Origin: Pirellulales bacterium
Lineage (GTDB): Bacteria; Planctomycetota; Planctomycetia; Pirellulales; Thermoguttaceae
Assembly: GCA_030607895.1 (NCBI GenBank)
Contig: JAUWJC010000054.1
Location: forward strand, 1-12,963
Direction: 5' to 3'
Length of the DNA stretch: 12,963 nucleotides
Every line of letters begins with the position of its first letter. The first letter of the stretch is position 1. Shown piece after piece: positions 5,709-12,959 of this stretch. The translations under genes were made by a program, and so were the position numbers. Under the pieces are notes generated by a model, which worked only from the letters and a program-made list of their open reading frames with translations, was not told where the DNA came from and ran no database searches.

Positions 5709-6914
5709 ATGCTTCGCGTTCCGGTCCACACGATCGAGCCGGGGATGGTTCTTGCCCGGCCGATCCCCCTGCCGCAAGATCCGTATCGGTTTCTCTTGCA
5801 GCGCGACATCGAGATCCCCATGGACCTGGTCCCCCGGCGGAAGCAATTGGGGATTCTCGAGGTCTGGGTCCGCCACCGCGACCTGGAGTTCCTCGAAGAC
5901 ATCATCGACGAAGGCTTGGGCCAACGGCAGCGCGAGATCTACATAAACGTGCGGCAGAACTTCGAAGCCATCATGCGTGACTCCACCGTCGAGTTGGACC
6001 TGCCCCACTTCCAAAGCTCCATCAGCAACCTGTTCAGCTTCCTCAAGAGCAATTCCAGCAGCAATATCCTCCTGCAAAAACTCGATGCTTTCGACATCTA
6101 CCTGATGTCGCACTCCACCAACACCTGCTACCTGGCGTTGTTGGTGGGAATGAAGCTCGAACGCTATCTGATCGACCAACGGCAGCACAAGTCGGCCCGA
6201 GATGCCAAGAATCTGAACCTCTTGGGGCTCGGCTGCCTGTTGCACGACGTCGGCAAGACCCGGGTTCCCAAACGAATCCTCAACAAGCCGGCAAAGCTTG
6301 ACAGCCGCGAAATGGTCGAGATTCAGCGGCATCCTCTTTATGGCTATGATATGGTCAAGGGCAGCATTCCGGCCGCCGCGACGCAGGTGGTGTTGAATCA
6401 TCACCAGCGATTCAACGGAACCGGGTACCCAAGCCGAATCGACTACCAAACCGGCGAGGAACTACCGCCGCTTGCCGGAAGACAGATTCCCATCTTCTCG
6501 CGAATTGCCATTGTGGCCGATGTATACGACGCGGCCACAACCAAGCGGTGCTACTCGGAGGCCAAGCTTCCCGTCCAGGTGTTGCACGAGATGCGCACCT
6601 GGTGCCAGGGGTTCTTCGATCCGGTGGTCGAGGCGGCCTTCTACCGGACCGTGCCGGCCTTCCCCCTCGGACAAATCGTCACGCTCTCCAACGGTATCGA
6701 GGCGGTGGTAGTCGACTTCAATCCCGAGTATCCGGTCCGGCCGAAGGTCCAATGTCTCCGCACAGCCGCCGGCGAGCGCTTCGAGCATCCCGCGCTGGAA
6801 GAGATCGACCTGGCTCTCTATCACGAGTTGGAGATAGCCTCGGTCGACGGTCGCGACGTCCGGCCTTTCCTCGCCTCTCAAGAAGCGAACGAGCCGGTAG
6901 CCGCGATGGTCTGA
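5709..6914 (+). CDS. HD-GYP domain phosphohydrolase
   Basis: HD-GYP proteins usually degrade cyclic di-GMP, acting in the cytosol on signalling. In the 401-aa product an N-terminal segment begins MLRVPVHTIEPGMVLARP; the HD-GYP domain (about 130-310) shows HDVGKTRVP (His179-Asp180), His208 in HPLYGY, HHQRFNGTGYP (231-241, GYP at 239-241) and VADVYDAATT (Asp271). The metal-binding set looks complete; the usual HHE is HHQ here. A C-terminal tail (about 320-401) follows. There is no receiver or membrane segment, so the input signal is unknown. The frame stays open upstream to 5397, but those 104 residues run through tandem and inverted repeats and look non-coding, whereas ATG 5709 gives a family-like N-terminus; it lacks a clear ribosome site. 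Confidence 0.9.
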   Translation: MLRVPVHTIEPGMVLARPIPLPQDPYRFLLQRDIEIPMDLVPRRKQLGILEVWVRHRDLEFLEDIIDEGLGQRQREIYINVRQNFEAIMRDSTVELDLPHFQSSISNLFSFLKSNSSSNILLQKLDAFDIYLMSHSTNTCYLALLVGMKLERYLIDQRQHKSARDAKNLNLLGLGCLLHDVGKTRVPKRILNKPAKLDSREMVEIQRHPLYGYDMVKGSIPAAATQVVLNHHQRFNGTGYPSRIDYQTGEELPPLAGRQIPIFSRIAIVADVYDAATTKRCYSEAKLPVQVLHEMRTWCQGFFDPVVEAAFYRTVPAFPLGQIVTLSNGIEAVVVDFNPEYPVRPKVQCLRTAAGERFEHPALEEIDLALYHELEIASVDGRDVRPFLASQEANEPVAAMV

Positions 6915-6960
6915 CCGGGGCCGGGTTGGCCATGAGTAACCGTTCACGGGATTCCCTTCT

Positions 6961-7094
6961 TAGCCACGGATGAAATACGGATTGAACACGGATTGAGGCA
7001 AAGCAACTCGTGACGTATTTCTGGGTATCTCCTCGTGTTGAAGGCCCAGCCTGCTGCCCATATCCGTGTTTCATCCGTGTTTCATCCGTGGCTT
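6961..7094. repeat. Inverted array of 11-nt repeats
   Basis: The left arm (6961-6994) carries about three units of ACGGATGAAAC-like sequence. The right arm (7061-7094) carries the reverse complement, such as CCGTGTTTCATCCGTG, more regularly. The arms pair at about 29 of 34 positions around a 66-nt spacer. It occupies much of the 308-nt gap 6915-7222. An open frame runs through the right arm into the CLC gene, but the encoded residues are not CLC-like. Confidence 0.75.
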
Positions 7095-7192
7095 GGTTTC
7101 CTCGTGCCGGTGGAGGTCGGGAACGGGTACCCATTTTCCTGGATGTGCAAGCCGAAAACATGGACCTGTCCCCTTTCGCGTTCTCGGCGGTC

Positions 7193-7221
7193 TTGCCAGA
7201 AACCGACGACGGTGGTAGATT
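7193..7221 (+). promoter_or_regulatory. Promoter-like sequence at the CLC gene
   Basis: TTGCCA (7193-7198), exactly 17 nt, then TAGATT (7216-7221). The ATG at 7223 would lie upstream of the expected transcription start, so if this promoter is used translation must begin further in, for example at the GTG at 7292, which still precedes the first membrane segment. Confidence 0.4.
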
Positions 7222-7222
7222 C

Positions 7223-9088
7223 ATGTGTTTGCGCCGTCACCGTTTGCTTGCGTTGCGCGCCGCCCTTTCCCGCTGGCAAGAGCCAGTTTCCGTGGAAGCA
7301 CTGGTAAAACAACTGCGCACGATCTTCGATCTGGAATCCTCCGGTCGAGTAATGGTCTACAGTGCGGTGGTCGGGGTGGTTTCGGGGCTGGGAGCCGCGC
7401 TATTCTACTGGGTGCTGAACCAGCTTCAGGAGTTCATGCTCGGCAGGATGATGGGATACTATCCGCCGGGCTCGGGCAGCGAACCGGCGACTCACGCCGT
7501 CCAGGTTGACGTCGTCTGGTGGGCCGTACTGCTGGTGCCGACCCTGGGCGGCTTGATTTGCGGCCTGCTGGTCTACACCTTTGCACCCGAAGCGGAAGGG
7601 CACGGCACCGACGGCGTGGTCAAGGCGTTTCATCGGCTAAAGGGGGTAATCCGCGCCCGGGTGCCGCTTATCAAGGGGGTAGCCAGTGCAATTACGATCG
7701 GCACCGGCGGCGCGGCCGGCCGGGAGGGCCCGATTGCCCAAATCGGAGCCGGGTTTGGCTCGCTGCTGGCCGGCCGGCTGAGGATGAGCGACTGGGAACG
7801 CCGCATGTTGATGATGGCCGGGGCGGCCGGTGGTATTGGGGCCATTTTCCGCGCCCCCCTGGGTGGCGCGCTGTTTGCCATCGAGGTGCTCTACGCCAGC
7901 ACTGCCGCCGAGTTCTCCGCCGTCGTGCCCTGCGTCGTTTCGTCGGTGATCGCCTACTCGGTTTTTGCCGGCATCTTCGGGCCGGGACTCGCCTTCACCA
8001 CACCGGATCTTGTGTTCCACGGGGTGCACGAACTGCCGTTCTACCTGGTTTTCGCCGTCCTCTGCTCGCTGGCCGGGTACGCCTACGTCTGGATATTCTA
8101 CGGCATGAGAGACCGGTTCTTCCGGCGGTTGCCGATTCCCAATCACATCAAGCCGGCCATCGGCGGGTTGTTGCTCGGACTTCTGGCCCTGAACTTGCCG
8201 GAAGTCATGGCCGGCGGATACGGCTGGATTCAACAGGCAATCGACGGGGAGCTGACGTTCGCCTTCATGGCCACGCTGGTAGTGGCCAAAATACTGGCCA
8301 CCTCGTTCACGATTTCCTCCGGCGGCAGCGGCGGCGTGTTCGCCCCGTCGCTGTTCATTGGGGCTATGCTGGGTGGGGCCTACGGCCTGCTTTGCGGACA
8401 CCTGTTCCCTGATTTGGCGCCCGAACATGCGACTTTTGTGTTGGTTGGCATGGGCGGGTTCTTCGCCGGCGTGGCCAAGGTGCCCCGCTGCGCATTGGTT
8501 ATGGTCTCCGAGATGAGCGGCTCCTACAACCTGTTGGTGCCGCTGATGCTGGTGAGCGTGATTAACGTGGCGCTGCTCTCGCAACGATGGACACTCTACG
8601 AGGAGCAGGTCTCCTCGCTGATCGACAGCCCCGCCCACCTGGGCGACTTCGTCGTGGATGTGCTCGAAGGAATTAAGATCCGCGAGGTGTACCAGCCTAC
8701 AAAATCGCCATGCCTGATCCGTGAGGACATGCCGTTGTCGAATGTGCTGCATCTGGTGGCCGCTTCCAACGATAGCTACTTTCCCGTCGTCGACGAATCC
8801 GATCTACTAGTGGGAATCTTCTCGCTGCACGATATCCGTTCGTCGCTGGTCGGCAAAGACGCCGGAAACCTGATCCTGGCTTCCGACCTGGCTACCTCTC
8901 CCGTTGCCACCGTTACACCGGAAGATAACCTCCACACCGCCATGCGACTCTATGCACAAAAGCAAATCGCGGCGCTGCCGGTCGTCGATCCGGACAATCC
9001 GCGCCGGGTAATCTGCATGTTGGCCCGCGGCGAGGTGGTCGACGCCTACGACCAGCAGGTTTCCATATTGCACGGCCGGAGACGATAA
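7223..9088 (+). CDS. CLC-family chloride channel/transporter with C-terminal CBS pair
   Basis: CLC proteins are dimeric membrane proteins that move chloride or other anions, as channels or as H+/anion exchangers. Numbered from ATG 7223 (621 aa): hydrophobic helices from about 44 to 452; GREGP (166-170) with the gating Glu168; AIEVLY (219-224); GGSGGVFAP (367-375), the GxFxP anion-site motif; GMGGFFAGVAKVP (409-421); Tyr459 near the central tyrosine position; then two CBS domains (about 488-545 and 553-612) facing the cytosol. The GSGIP motif reads GHGTD (126-130). The residue matching the proton glutamate E203 of E. coli ClC is Val222. The start is uncertain: ATG 7160, ATG 7223 (GGTGGTAG upstream) and GTG 7292 are all possible. 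It stands alone, convergent with the following gene. Confidence 0.95.
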   Translation: MCLRRHRLLALRAALSRWQEPVSVEALVKQLRTIFDLESSGRVMVYSAVVGVVSGLGAALFYWVLNQLQEFMLGRMMGYYPPGSGSEPATHAVQVDVVWWAVLLVPTLGGLICGLLVYTFAPEAEGHGTDGVVKAFHRLKGVIRARVPLIKGVASAITIGTGGAAGREGPIAQIGAGFGSLLAGRLRMSDWERRMLMMAGAAGGIGAIFRAPLGGALFAIEVLYASTAAEFSAVVPCVVSSVIAYSVFAGIFGPGLAFTTPDLVFHGVHELPFYLVFAVLCSLAGYAYVWIFYGMRDRFFRRLPIPNHIKPAIGGLLLGLLALNLPEVMAGGYGWIQQAIDGELTFAFMATLVVAKILATSFTISSGGSGGVFAPSLFIGAMLGGAYGLLCGHLFPDLAPEHATFVLVGMGGFFAGVAKVPRCALVMVSEMSGSYNLLVPLMLVSVINVALLSQRWTLYEEQVSSLIDSPAHLGDFVVDVLEGIKIREVYQPTKSPCLIREDMPLSNVLHLVAASNDSYFPVVDESDLLVGIFSLHDIRSSLVGKDAGNLILASDLATSPVATVTPEDNLHTAMRLYAQKQIAALPVVDPDNPRRVICMLARGEVVDAYDQQVSILHGRRR

Positions 9089-9091
9089 CCA

Positions 9092-9154
9092 AAAGCGGAA
9101 AGCGGAACAACGCAAGCGGAAATGACACTTTCCGCTTTCCGCTTTCCGCTTTCC
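9092..9154. repeat. Heptamer hairpin between convergent genes
   Basis: The right arm (9128-9154) is nearly four tandem CTTTCCG units. The left arm (9092-9122) carries the complement as AGCGGAA units, less regularly. It fills the whole 66-nt space between the convergent CLC and fusion genes, reaching the TAA of the latter, and would form a stem in either transcript, so it may serve as a two-way terminator. Confidence 0.8.
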
Positions 9155-11866
9155 TTAGAACTCGACCAAGCCCGCCCCCGCGACGGCCACGCAGGGGATG
9201 ACGGCCGGTTTGAGTCGGGCGGGTCGATAGTAGTCGCGGACGAGCGCCCTGCGGACTGATTCGACGCGGTCCTGCTTTGCCAAAACCATGATACAGCCGC
9301 CCAGCCCGGCGCCTGCGATCTGCGCGCCCGCCACGCCCGGCACGGAAGCCGCCACGTCGACCATCCGATCGATTTCGGGCGTGCTGCAAGCGTAGCCTCC
9401 CGGCTGCATGTACAATTGGGCCCCGAGCACCTTTTGGGGGTCCTCGCTACCCAGGTCGCGGATCAGTCGATTGAGGTACTCGTCGCTTGAATTCGACTGC
9501 GACGGGCGGTACTGTCCGTCCGGCTCCGGGCGGCTGACTCGGTCGCCGTCGTGACTTACCTTCATTAGTGTGCCGAGTTGGTCCATCCGGCCGGTCTGAA
9601 GAAAGTCCACGCACATTTTGCTTCGCATCATCTCCGAAATGCCGTATAGCATGACGGCCCTGGGGCGGTAGCACTCCGGCTCGGAGTGCGTTTGGAAGTT
9701 GGCTTGGAGTATCTCTCGATGATTTTTCGAAAGCATCGACTCGAAGTCCTTTCGCTTCATCTCGTCGGGGACTTTTAGCAACCACCGGTAGATGTCGCTG
9801 GTTGAGCAACCCAGCTTTGCCGGGTGCAGGTCGCGGAGGTATTCGACGGCATGGGCGATTTCGGGGCATCGCTGCTTCAACAGTGCCAGGCCCAGAGTGT
9901 AGGCGGCCATTCTCGTGCCAAGCAGTTCTCTTGCCGAGTACCGATCGGCCTTGATGTGGCTGTCGGCGATGAGGAGTTGGTAGTCCTTTGGGGCGTCGAT
10001 GATCTTGTCTACCTGGAATGGCAAATAGCCCACATGGGCGATTTTCCCCCTTTGCCCCAGATAGATAGCGGCATGTTCTCCCGGCCCGCCCCGCGAGCCG
10101 ACGAACCATTCCCCTTCGCCCGAAAGGTCCACGAACTGCTGGCTGGTAATCTGGAAGTTATTCAGCCCGATTGCCGCCTGGAGCGTTGCCGCCACGATGG
10201 TCGAGCTGCTGCTCAGGCCCGCGGCGATGGGCACGTTACCGCTTATTGCCAGGTTGATGCCGTGGATTTTCACGTCCTGGTAGCGGTGCTGCAGTCGGAC
10301 CATGGCCGCCTTGATGTAGTTACCCCAATCGCCCGCCGCACCGTGAACCATCTTGCGGACCCAATCGCTGTTGACAAAGTTTAGCCATTCGCTCCAGGCG
10401 AACCGGCCGATCAACTCGGCGATATTGAATTGGACCGGCTTGTACTTCTTCGGCTCGCAGTTGACTGCCAGCACGTCGTCGTCCTGGCGGCGGCCGGCCA
10501 CGGCGATCGTCTCGCGATCGATTGCCAGGAAGTTGGTCGTGCCGCCCCGGTGGTCTACGTGCCTTCCCATCAGGTTAATCCGGCCGGGTGCCCGAACGAT
10601 GCAGACTTTCTCGTCGAACCCGAACCGCTTGCCGTACGCGCGCAACACGTCGGCCAAATCCTTGCACTTTTGTCTGTGCAGACTCTCGTTCGGCCCGTAG
10701 ATTCTTCGCAACCAACGTTTCAGGCTCGGCTTCTGGAGGTCGATTCTTCCGATCCACTGCTGCACGGTGCAGTACTGTGCGGACTTCAGCCGCACGCGGC
10801 CTCCCAAGACGAGCGATTCGTGGCGCTGGGCCTTCTTCCGGCGGACGTAATCCTGGACTACCACAAGCTCGTCGGGGGAGTTGAAACCCTGGATGCACTG
10901 GGGATTGTCGACCGGGACCGCCCGAACCCTGTATTGCCCGTTACCGTTGGAGTTCCTTACGCCCGAGAGGAGTCGCACAATGTCGGTAAGGTAGAATTCG
11001 CGCTGGGCGTTGTTGTTATCTATCATGCCGACGCCCCGATAGAAGACCTCGGCGCGGAACAGGTACAAGCTGGGATTCACATTCCTGCAAAGCCGTTCGA
11101 TCTGCCTGGCGGAATATCTTTTTCCGGCAATTTCCAGGTTGTATCCGTTGGAGTTCAGCAGCTTGTCGAGTTTTTGGGCGTCGACGGCCTTTGCACGCCT
11201 GGCCAGTGCAATCAACTCGGGGACGGCCACGGCCTGCTTTTCCGGCCGGCTGATGTGTTTGTTTACAACTTTGAGTATTTCCGGGCCGGTTGGGCTTGTG
11301 CCTCCTGCAATTCTCTTGCCTAACTCGTCGACGACGGCCTGTCTCGCCCGGTCGGTTCTTTCGATGATGTCGAGGGCCTGCCCGTCGGGGCCCACAAAGA
11401 CGCGGCCGACCGAGCCTTCCGTGGCTTTTGTGCAGGGGATGGTCAGCAGTGCCATATCGGCCCGCTGCTTGACGTAGCCGCCCACCAGTGCGTCGATCGC
11501 CTCTTCTTCAATGATTTTGTCGCCCATGGTTACCAGCACGTGGCCGGCAAACCCGATGTTCTGGAGCGATTCGGCGGCCATTTTGGCGGCATGCCCGGTA
11601 CCCAGTTGGGGCTCCTGATAGACATAGATGATTCCCTGGTGTTCCTTGCCGACGGTCTGGAGTATGGATTCGGCCTTCGTCCCGACCACCAGTAGGAAGC
11701 CGGTGAACCCCTTCTGCTTGAAGACCCTTATCTGCCGATTGATGGCCGGCACGGAGTCGATTTCGAAGCCGACCTTGCCGACCTCGCGCCGGTCCATTCT
11801 GGTTCCCTTGCCGGCCGCCAGAATCACCACGGTCGTCTCTGCCGCGCCTGCCTTGTTCTTGCTCAT
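9155..11866 (-). CDS. Fused nucleotidylyltransferase (GlmU-like) and galactokinase-type GHMP kinase
   Basis: The 903-aa product joins two enzymes that could act in sequence: kinase to sugar-1-phosphate, then transferase to NDP-sugar. N-terminal half (about 10-340): LAAGKGTRM (16-24), QLGTGHA (87-93), Asp116 in MGD, and NAQREFYLTD (286-295), all as in GlmU-type uridylyltransferases; no left-handed beta-helix follows. C-terminal half (about 420-895): GRINLMGRHVDHRGG (428-442, galactokinase signature), GLSSSS (550-555, ATP loop), GSRGGPGEH (590-598), LMKVSH (767-772) and AGAGLGGC (851-858). In human GALK1 terms, sugar-contacting Glu43 is Arg435 and catalytic Asp186 is Glu597; Asp46 is kept as Asp438. 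The domain order recalls the bacterial fucokinase/GDP-fucose pyrophosphorylase FKP, but the domain types differ. ATG 11866 has GGAG upstream; GTG 11878 is the alternative. The true sugar is unknown. Confidence 0.87.
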   Translation of the reverse strand: MSKNKAGAAETTVVILAAGKGTRMDRREVGKVGFEIDSVPAINRQIRVFKQKGFTGFLLVVGTKAESILQTVGKEHQGIIYVYQEPQLGTGHAAKMAAESLQNIGFAGHVLVTMGDKIIEEEAIDALVGGYVKQRADMALLTIPCTKATEGSVGRVFVGPDGQALDIIERTDRARQAVVDELGKRIAGGTSPTGPEILKVVNKHISRPEKQAVAVPELIALARRAKAVDAQKLDKLLNSNGYNLEIAGKRYSARQIERLCRNVNPSLYLFRAEVFYRGVGMIDNNNAQREFYLTDIVRLLSGVRNSNGNGQYRVRAVPVDNPQCIQGFNSPDELVVVQDYVRRKKAQRHESLVLGGRVRLKSAQYCTVQQWIGRIDLQKPSLKRWLRRIYGPNESLHRQKCKDLADVLRAYGKRFGFDEKVCIVRAPGRINLMGRHVDHRGGTTNFLAIDRETIAVAGRRQDDDVLAVNCEPKKYKPVQFNIAELIGRFAWSEWLNFVNSDWVRKMVHGAAGDWGNYIKAAMVRLQHRYQDVKIHGINLAISGNVPIAAGLSSSSTIVAATLQAAIGLNNFQITSQQFVDLSGEGEWFVGSRGGPGEHAAIYLGQRGKIAHVGYLPFQVDKIIDAPKDYQLLIADSHIKADRYSARELLGTRMAAYTLGLALLKQRCPEIAHAVEYLRDLHPAKLGCSTSDIYRWLLKVPDEMKRKDFESMLSKNHREILQANFQTHSEPECYRPRAVMLYGISEMMRSKMCVDFLQTGRMDQLGTLMKVSHDGDRVSRPEPDGQYRPSQSNSSDEYLNRLIRDLGSEDPQKVLGAQLYMQPGGYACSTPEIDRMVDVAASVPGVAGAQIAGAGLGGCIMVLAKQDRVESVRRALVRDYYRPARLKPAVIPCVAVAGAGLVEF

Positions 11867-11872
11867 CTGCTT

Positions 11873-11876
11873 CTCC
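11873..11876 (-). promoter_or_regulatory. Shine-Dalgarno of the fusion gene
   Basis: GGAG on the minus strand, 6 nt before the ATG at 11866. It favours this start over the GTG at 11878, whose last base is part of it. Confidence 0.55.
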
Positions 11877-11935
11877 ACTGGTTGCGCACTCCCCCACTAT
11901 CATTCTAGAATCGTAAACTGGGGCGAAAGTGGGGT

Positions 11936-11999
11936 CTGTTTAGCCGCCACCGCCACGTGGCGACGACTCCCCCGTTGCCGGCGGGGCTAAACAGTTTTT
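11936..11999 (+). terminator. Hairpin with T tract in the divergent gap before hisN
   Basis: CTGTTTAGCC (11936-11945) and GGCTAAACAG (11985-11994) pair perfectly, with further G/C pairing inside (for example GCCAC/GTGGC near 11946-11961), and TTTTT follows at 11995-11999. It has the form of an intrinsic terminator on the plus strand, yet no plus-strand gene lies upstream; it would be in the hisN leader or is another dispersed palindrome. Confidence 0.5.
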
Positions 12000-12035
12000 G
12001 GTTGCAGAGCCGGGCCGCGTCAGGAACGAGAACAA

Positions 12036-12836
12036 ATGAATCAAAACGCATCCGATATCAGTTCGCGGTTGGAACTGGCAATCGATGCGGCCCGCGAGGC
12101 GGGCCGGATTACGCTCGATTACTTCCGCCGCGACGACCTGGAAGTGCAACGCAAAGGAGACGACTCGCCGGTGACCGCGGCGGATCGGCAGGCGGAAAAG
12201 CATCTCCGCCGACGGATCGCCGAGACGTTTCCCGACGATGCCATCCTCGGCGAGGAATTTCCCGAACGGCCGGGCACTAGCGGCTTCCAGTGGATACTCG
12301 ACCCGATCGACGGCACCAAATCTTTCATCCACGGCGTGCCGCTCTACGGAACGTTGGTGGGCGTGGAACACGAAAAAGAAAGCGGGCTGGGCGTGATTCT
12401 CATCCCGGCAACCGGCGAGTGTGTTTATGCCACCAAGGGACAGGGGGCCTGGTATGCCTCGGGCGACAATCCACCACGACCGGCAAGGGTCTCCAACTGC
12501 CGCCGCCTTTCGGAAGGACTGTTCGTTACCAGCGAGGTGCTCGGCTTCGACCAACTTGGCCGCCGCGAAGTCTACGACAAACTCCAGGCCGCCGCCCGGT
12601 TGAGCCGCACTTGGGGCGACTGCTACGGGTACATGCTTGTAGCCACGGGCAGGGCCGATCTGATGGTCGATCCGGTGATGGCCGTTTGGGATGCCGCCGC
12701 GTTGTTACCCATCCTCGAGGAAGCGGGCGGCACCTTCACCGACTGGCAGGGCCGAGCAACGATCCATGCCGGCGAAGGTATCGCCACCAACGGCCAAATC
12801 CTCGATGAAGTGCTGGCGATTACCCGCAACCGGTAA
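12036..12836 (+). CDS. hisN: Histidinol-phosphatase, inositol-monophosphatase family (HisN)
   Basis: Likely dephosphorylates L-histidinol phosphate to histidinol in histidine synthesis, by a Mg2+-dependent mechanism. The 266-aa product has family length. Seen: SPVTAADRQAE (44-54), metal ligands Glu73 (GEE), Asp89 and Asp92 in DPIDGTKSF (89-97), and Asp219 in WDAAALLPILEEAGG (218-232). WGDCYGYMLVATGRADLMVD (193-212) is what I recall as characteristic of the HisN subgroup rather than of SuhB-type inositol phosphatases or CysQ; this subgroup call is from pattern memory. The start at ATG 12036 has AGGA about 10 nt upstream. No other his gene is present. It is divergent from the fusion gene and followed by a GC-rich hairpin. 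Confidence 0.88.
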   Translation: MNQNASDISSRLELAIDAAREAGRITLDYFRRDDLEVQRKGDDSPVTAADRQAEKHLRRRIAETFPDDAILGEEFPERPGTSGFQWILDPIDGTKSFIHGVPLYGTLVGVEHEKESGLGVILIPATGECVYATKGQGAWYASGDNPPRPARVSNCRRLSEGLFVTSEVLGFDQLGRREVYDKLQAAARLSRTWGDCYGYMLVATGRADLMVDPVMAVWDAAALLPILEEAGGTFTDWQGRATIHAGEGIATNGQILDEVLAITRNR

Positions 12837-12839
12837 ATC

Positions 12840-12870
12840 CGGCCGCTTGCGCCCTTGCGTCCAGCGGCCG
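12840..12870 (+). terminator. GC-rich hairpin after hisN
   Basis: CGGCCGCT (12840-12847) pairs with AGCGGCCG (12863-12870) around a 15-nt loop, starting 3 nt after the hisN stop. There is no T tract, so termination is uncertain. Confidence 0.45.
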
Positions 12871-12882
12871 AGGTGGTATATT
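12855..12882 (+). promoter_or_regulatory. Promoter-like sequence for a gene beyond the window
   Basis: TATATT (12877-12882) preceded by TGG forms an extended -10. A weak TTGCGT (12855-12860) lies 16 nt upstream. AAGGAG follows at 12895-12900, but no plausible start codon with an open frame appears before the window ends. Confidence 0.35.
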
Positions 12883-12931
12883 AAAGGTTCCTCTAAGGAG
12901 TTGTAACACAATAACTTGATCAATTGGGTGG

Positions 12932-12959
12932 CACGTCCCTGAGCGCAGCGAAGGGCGTG
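12932..12959. repeat. Hairpin-forming repeat candidate at the window end
   Basis: CACGTCCCT (12932-12940) and AGGGCGTG (12952-12959) pair with one bulged base around GAGCGCAGCGA. It looks like a dispersed palindrome, but only one copy is visible and the window ends 4 nt later. Confidence 0.4.

Noticed and set aside
6961..7094. CRISPR array
   Set aside because: Units are 11 nt, contiguous and arranged in inverse arms with one spacer; no regular spacers and no cas genes.
7637..8752. Minus-strand open frame of 371 codons opposite the CLC gene
   Set aside because: The translation is Gln/His/Arg-rich and low in hydrophobic structure, as expected from the complement of membrane-protein codons.
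10430..11323. Plus-strand open frame of 297 codons opposite the fusion gene
   Set aside because: Antisense to clear kinase and transferase motifs; no domain recognised.
11902..11911. ATTCTAGAAT palindrome as promoter or operator of the fusion gene
   Set aside because: TAGAAT on the minus strand resembles a -10, but no acceptable -35 lies 16-18 nt upstream and the palindrome is short.
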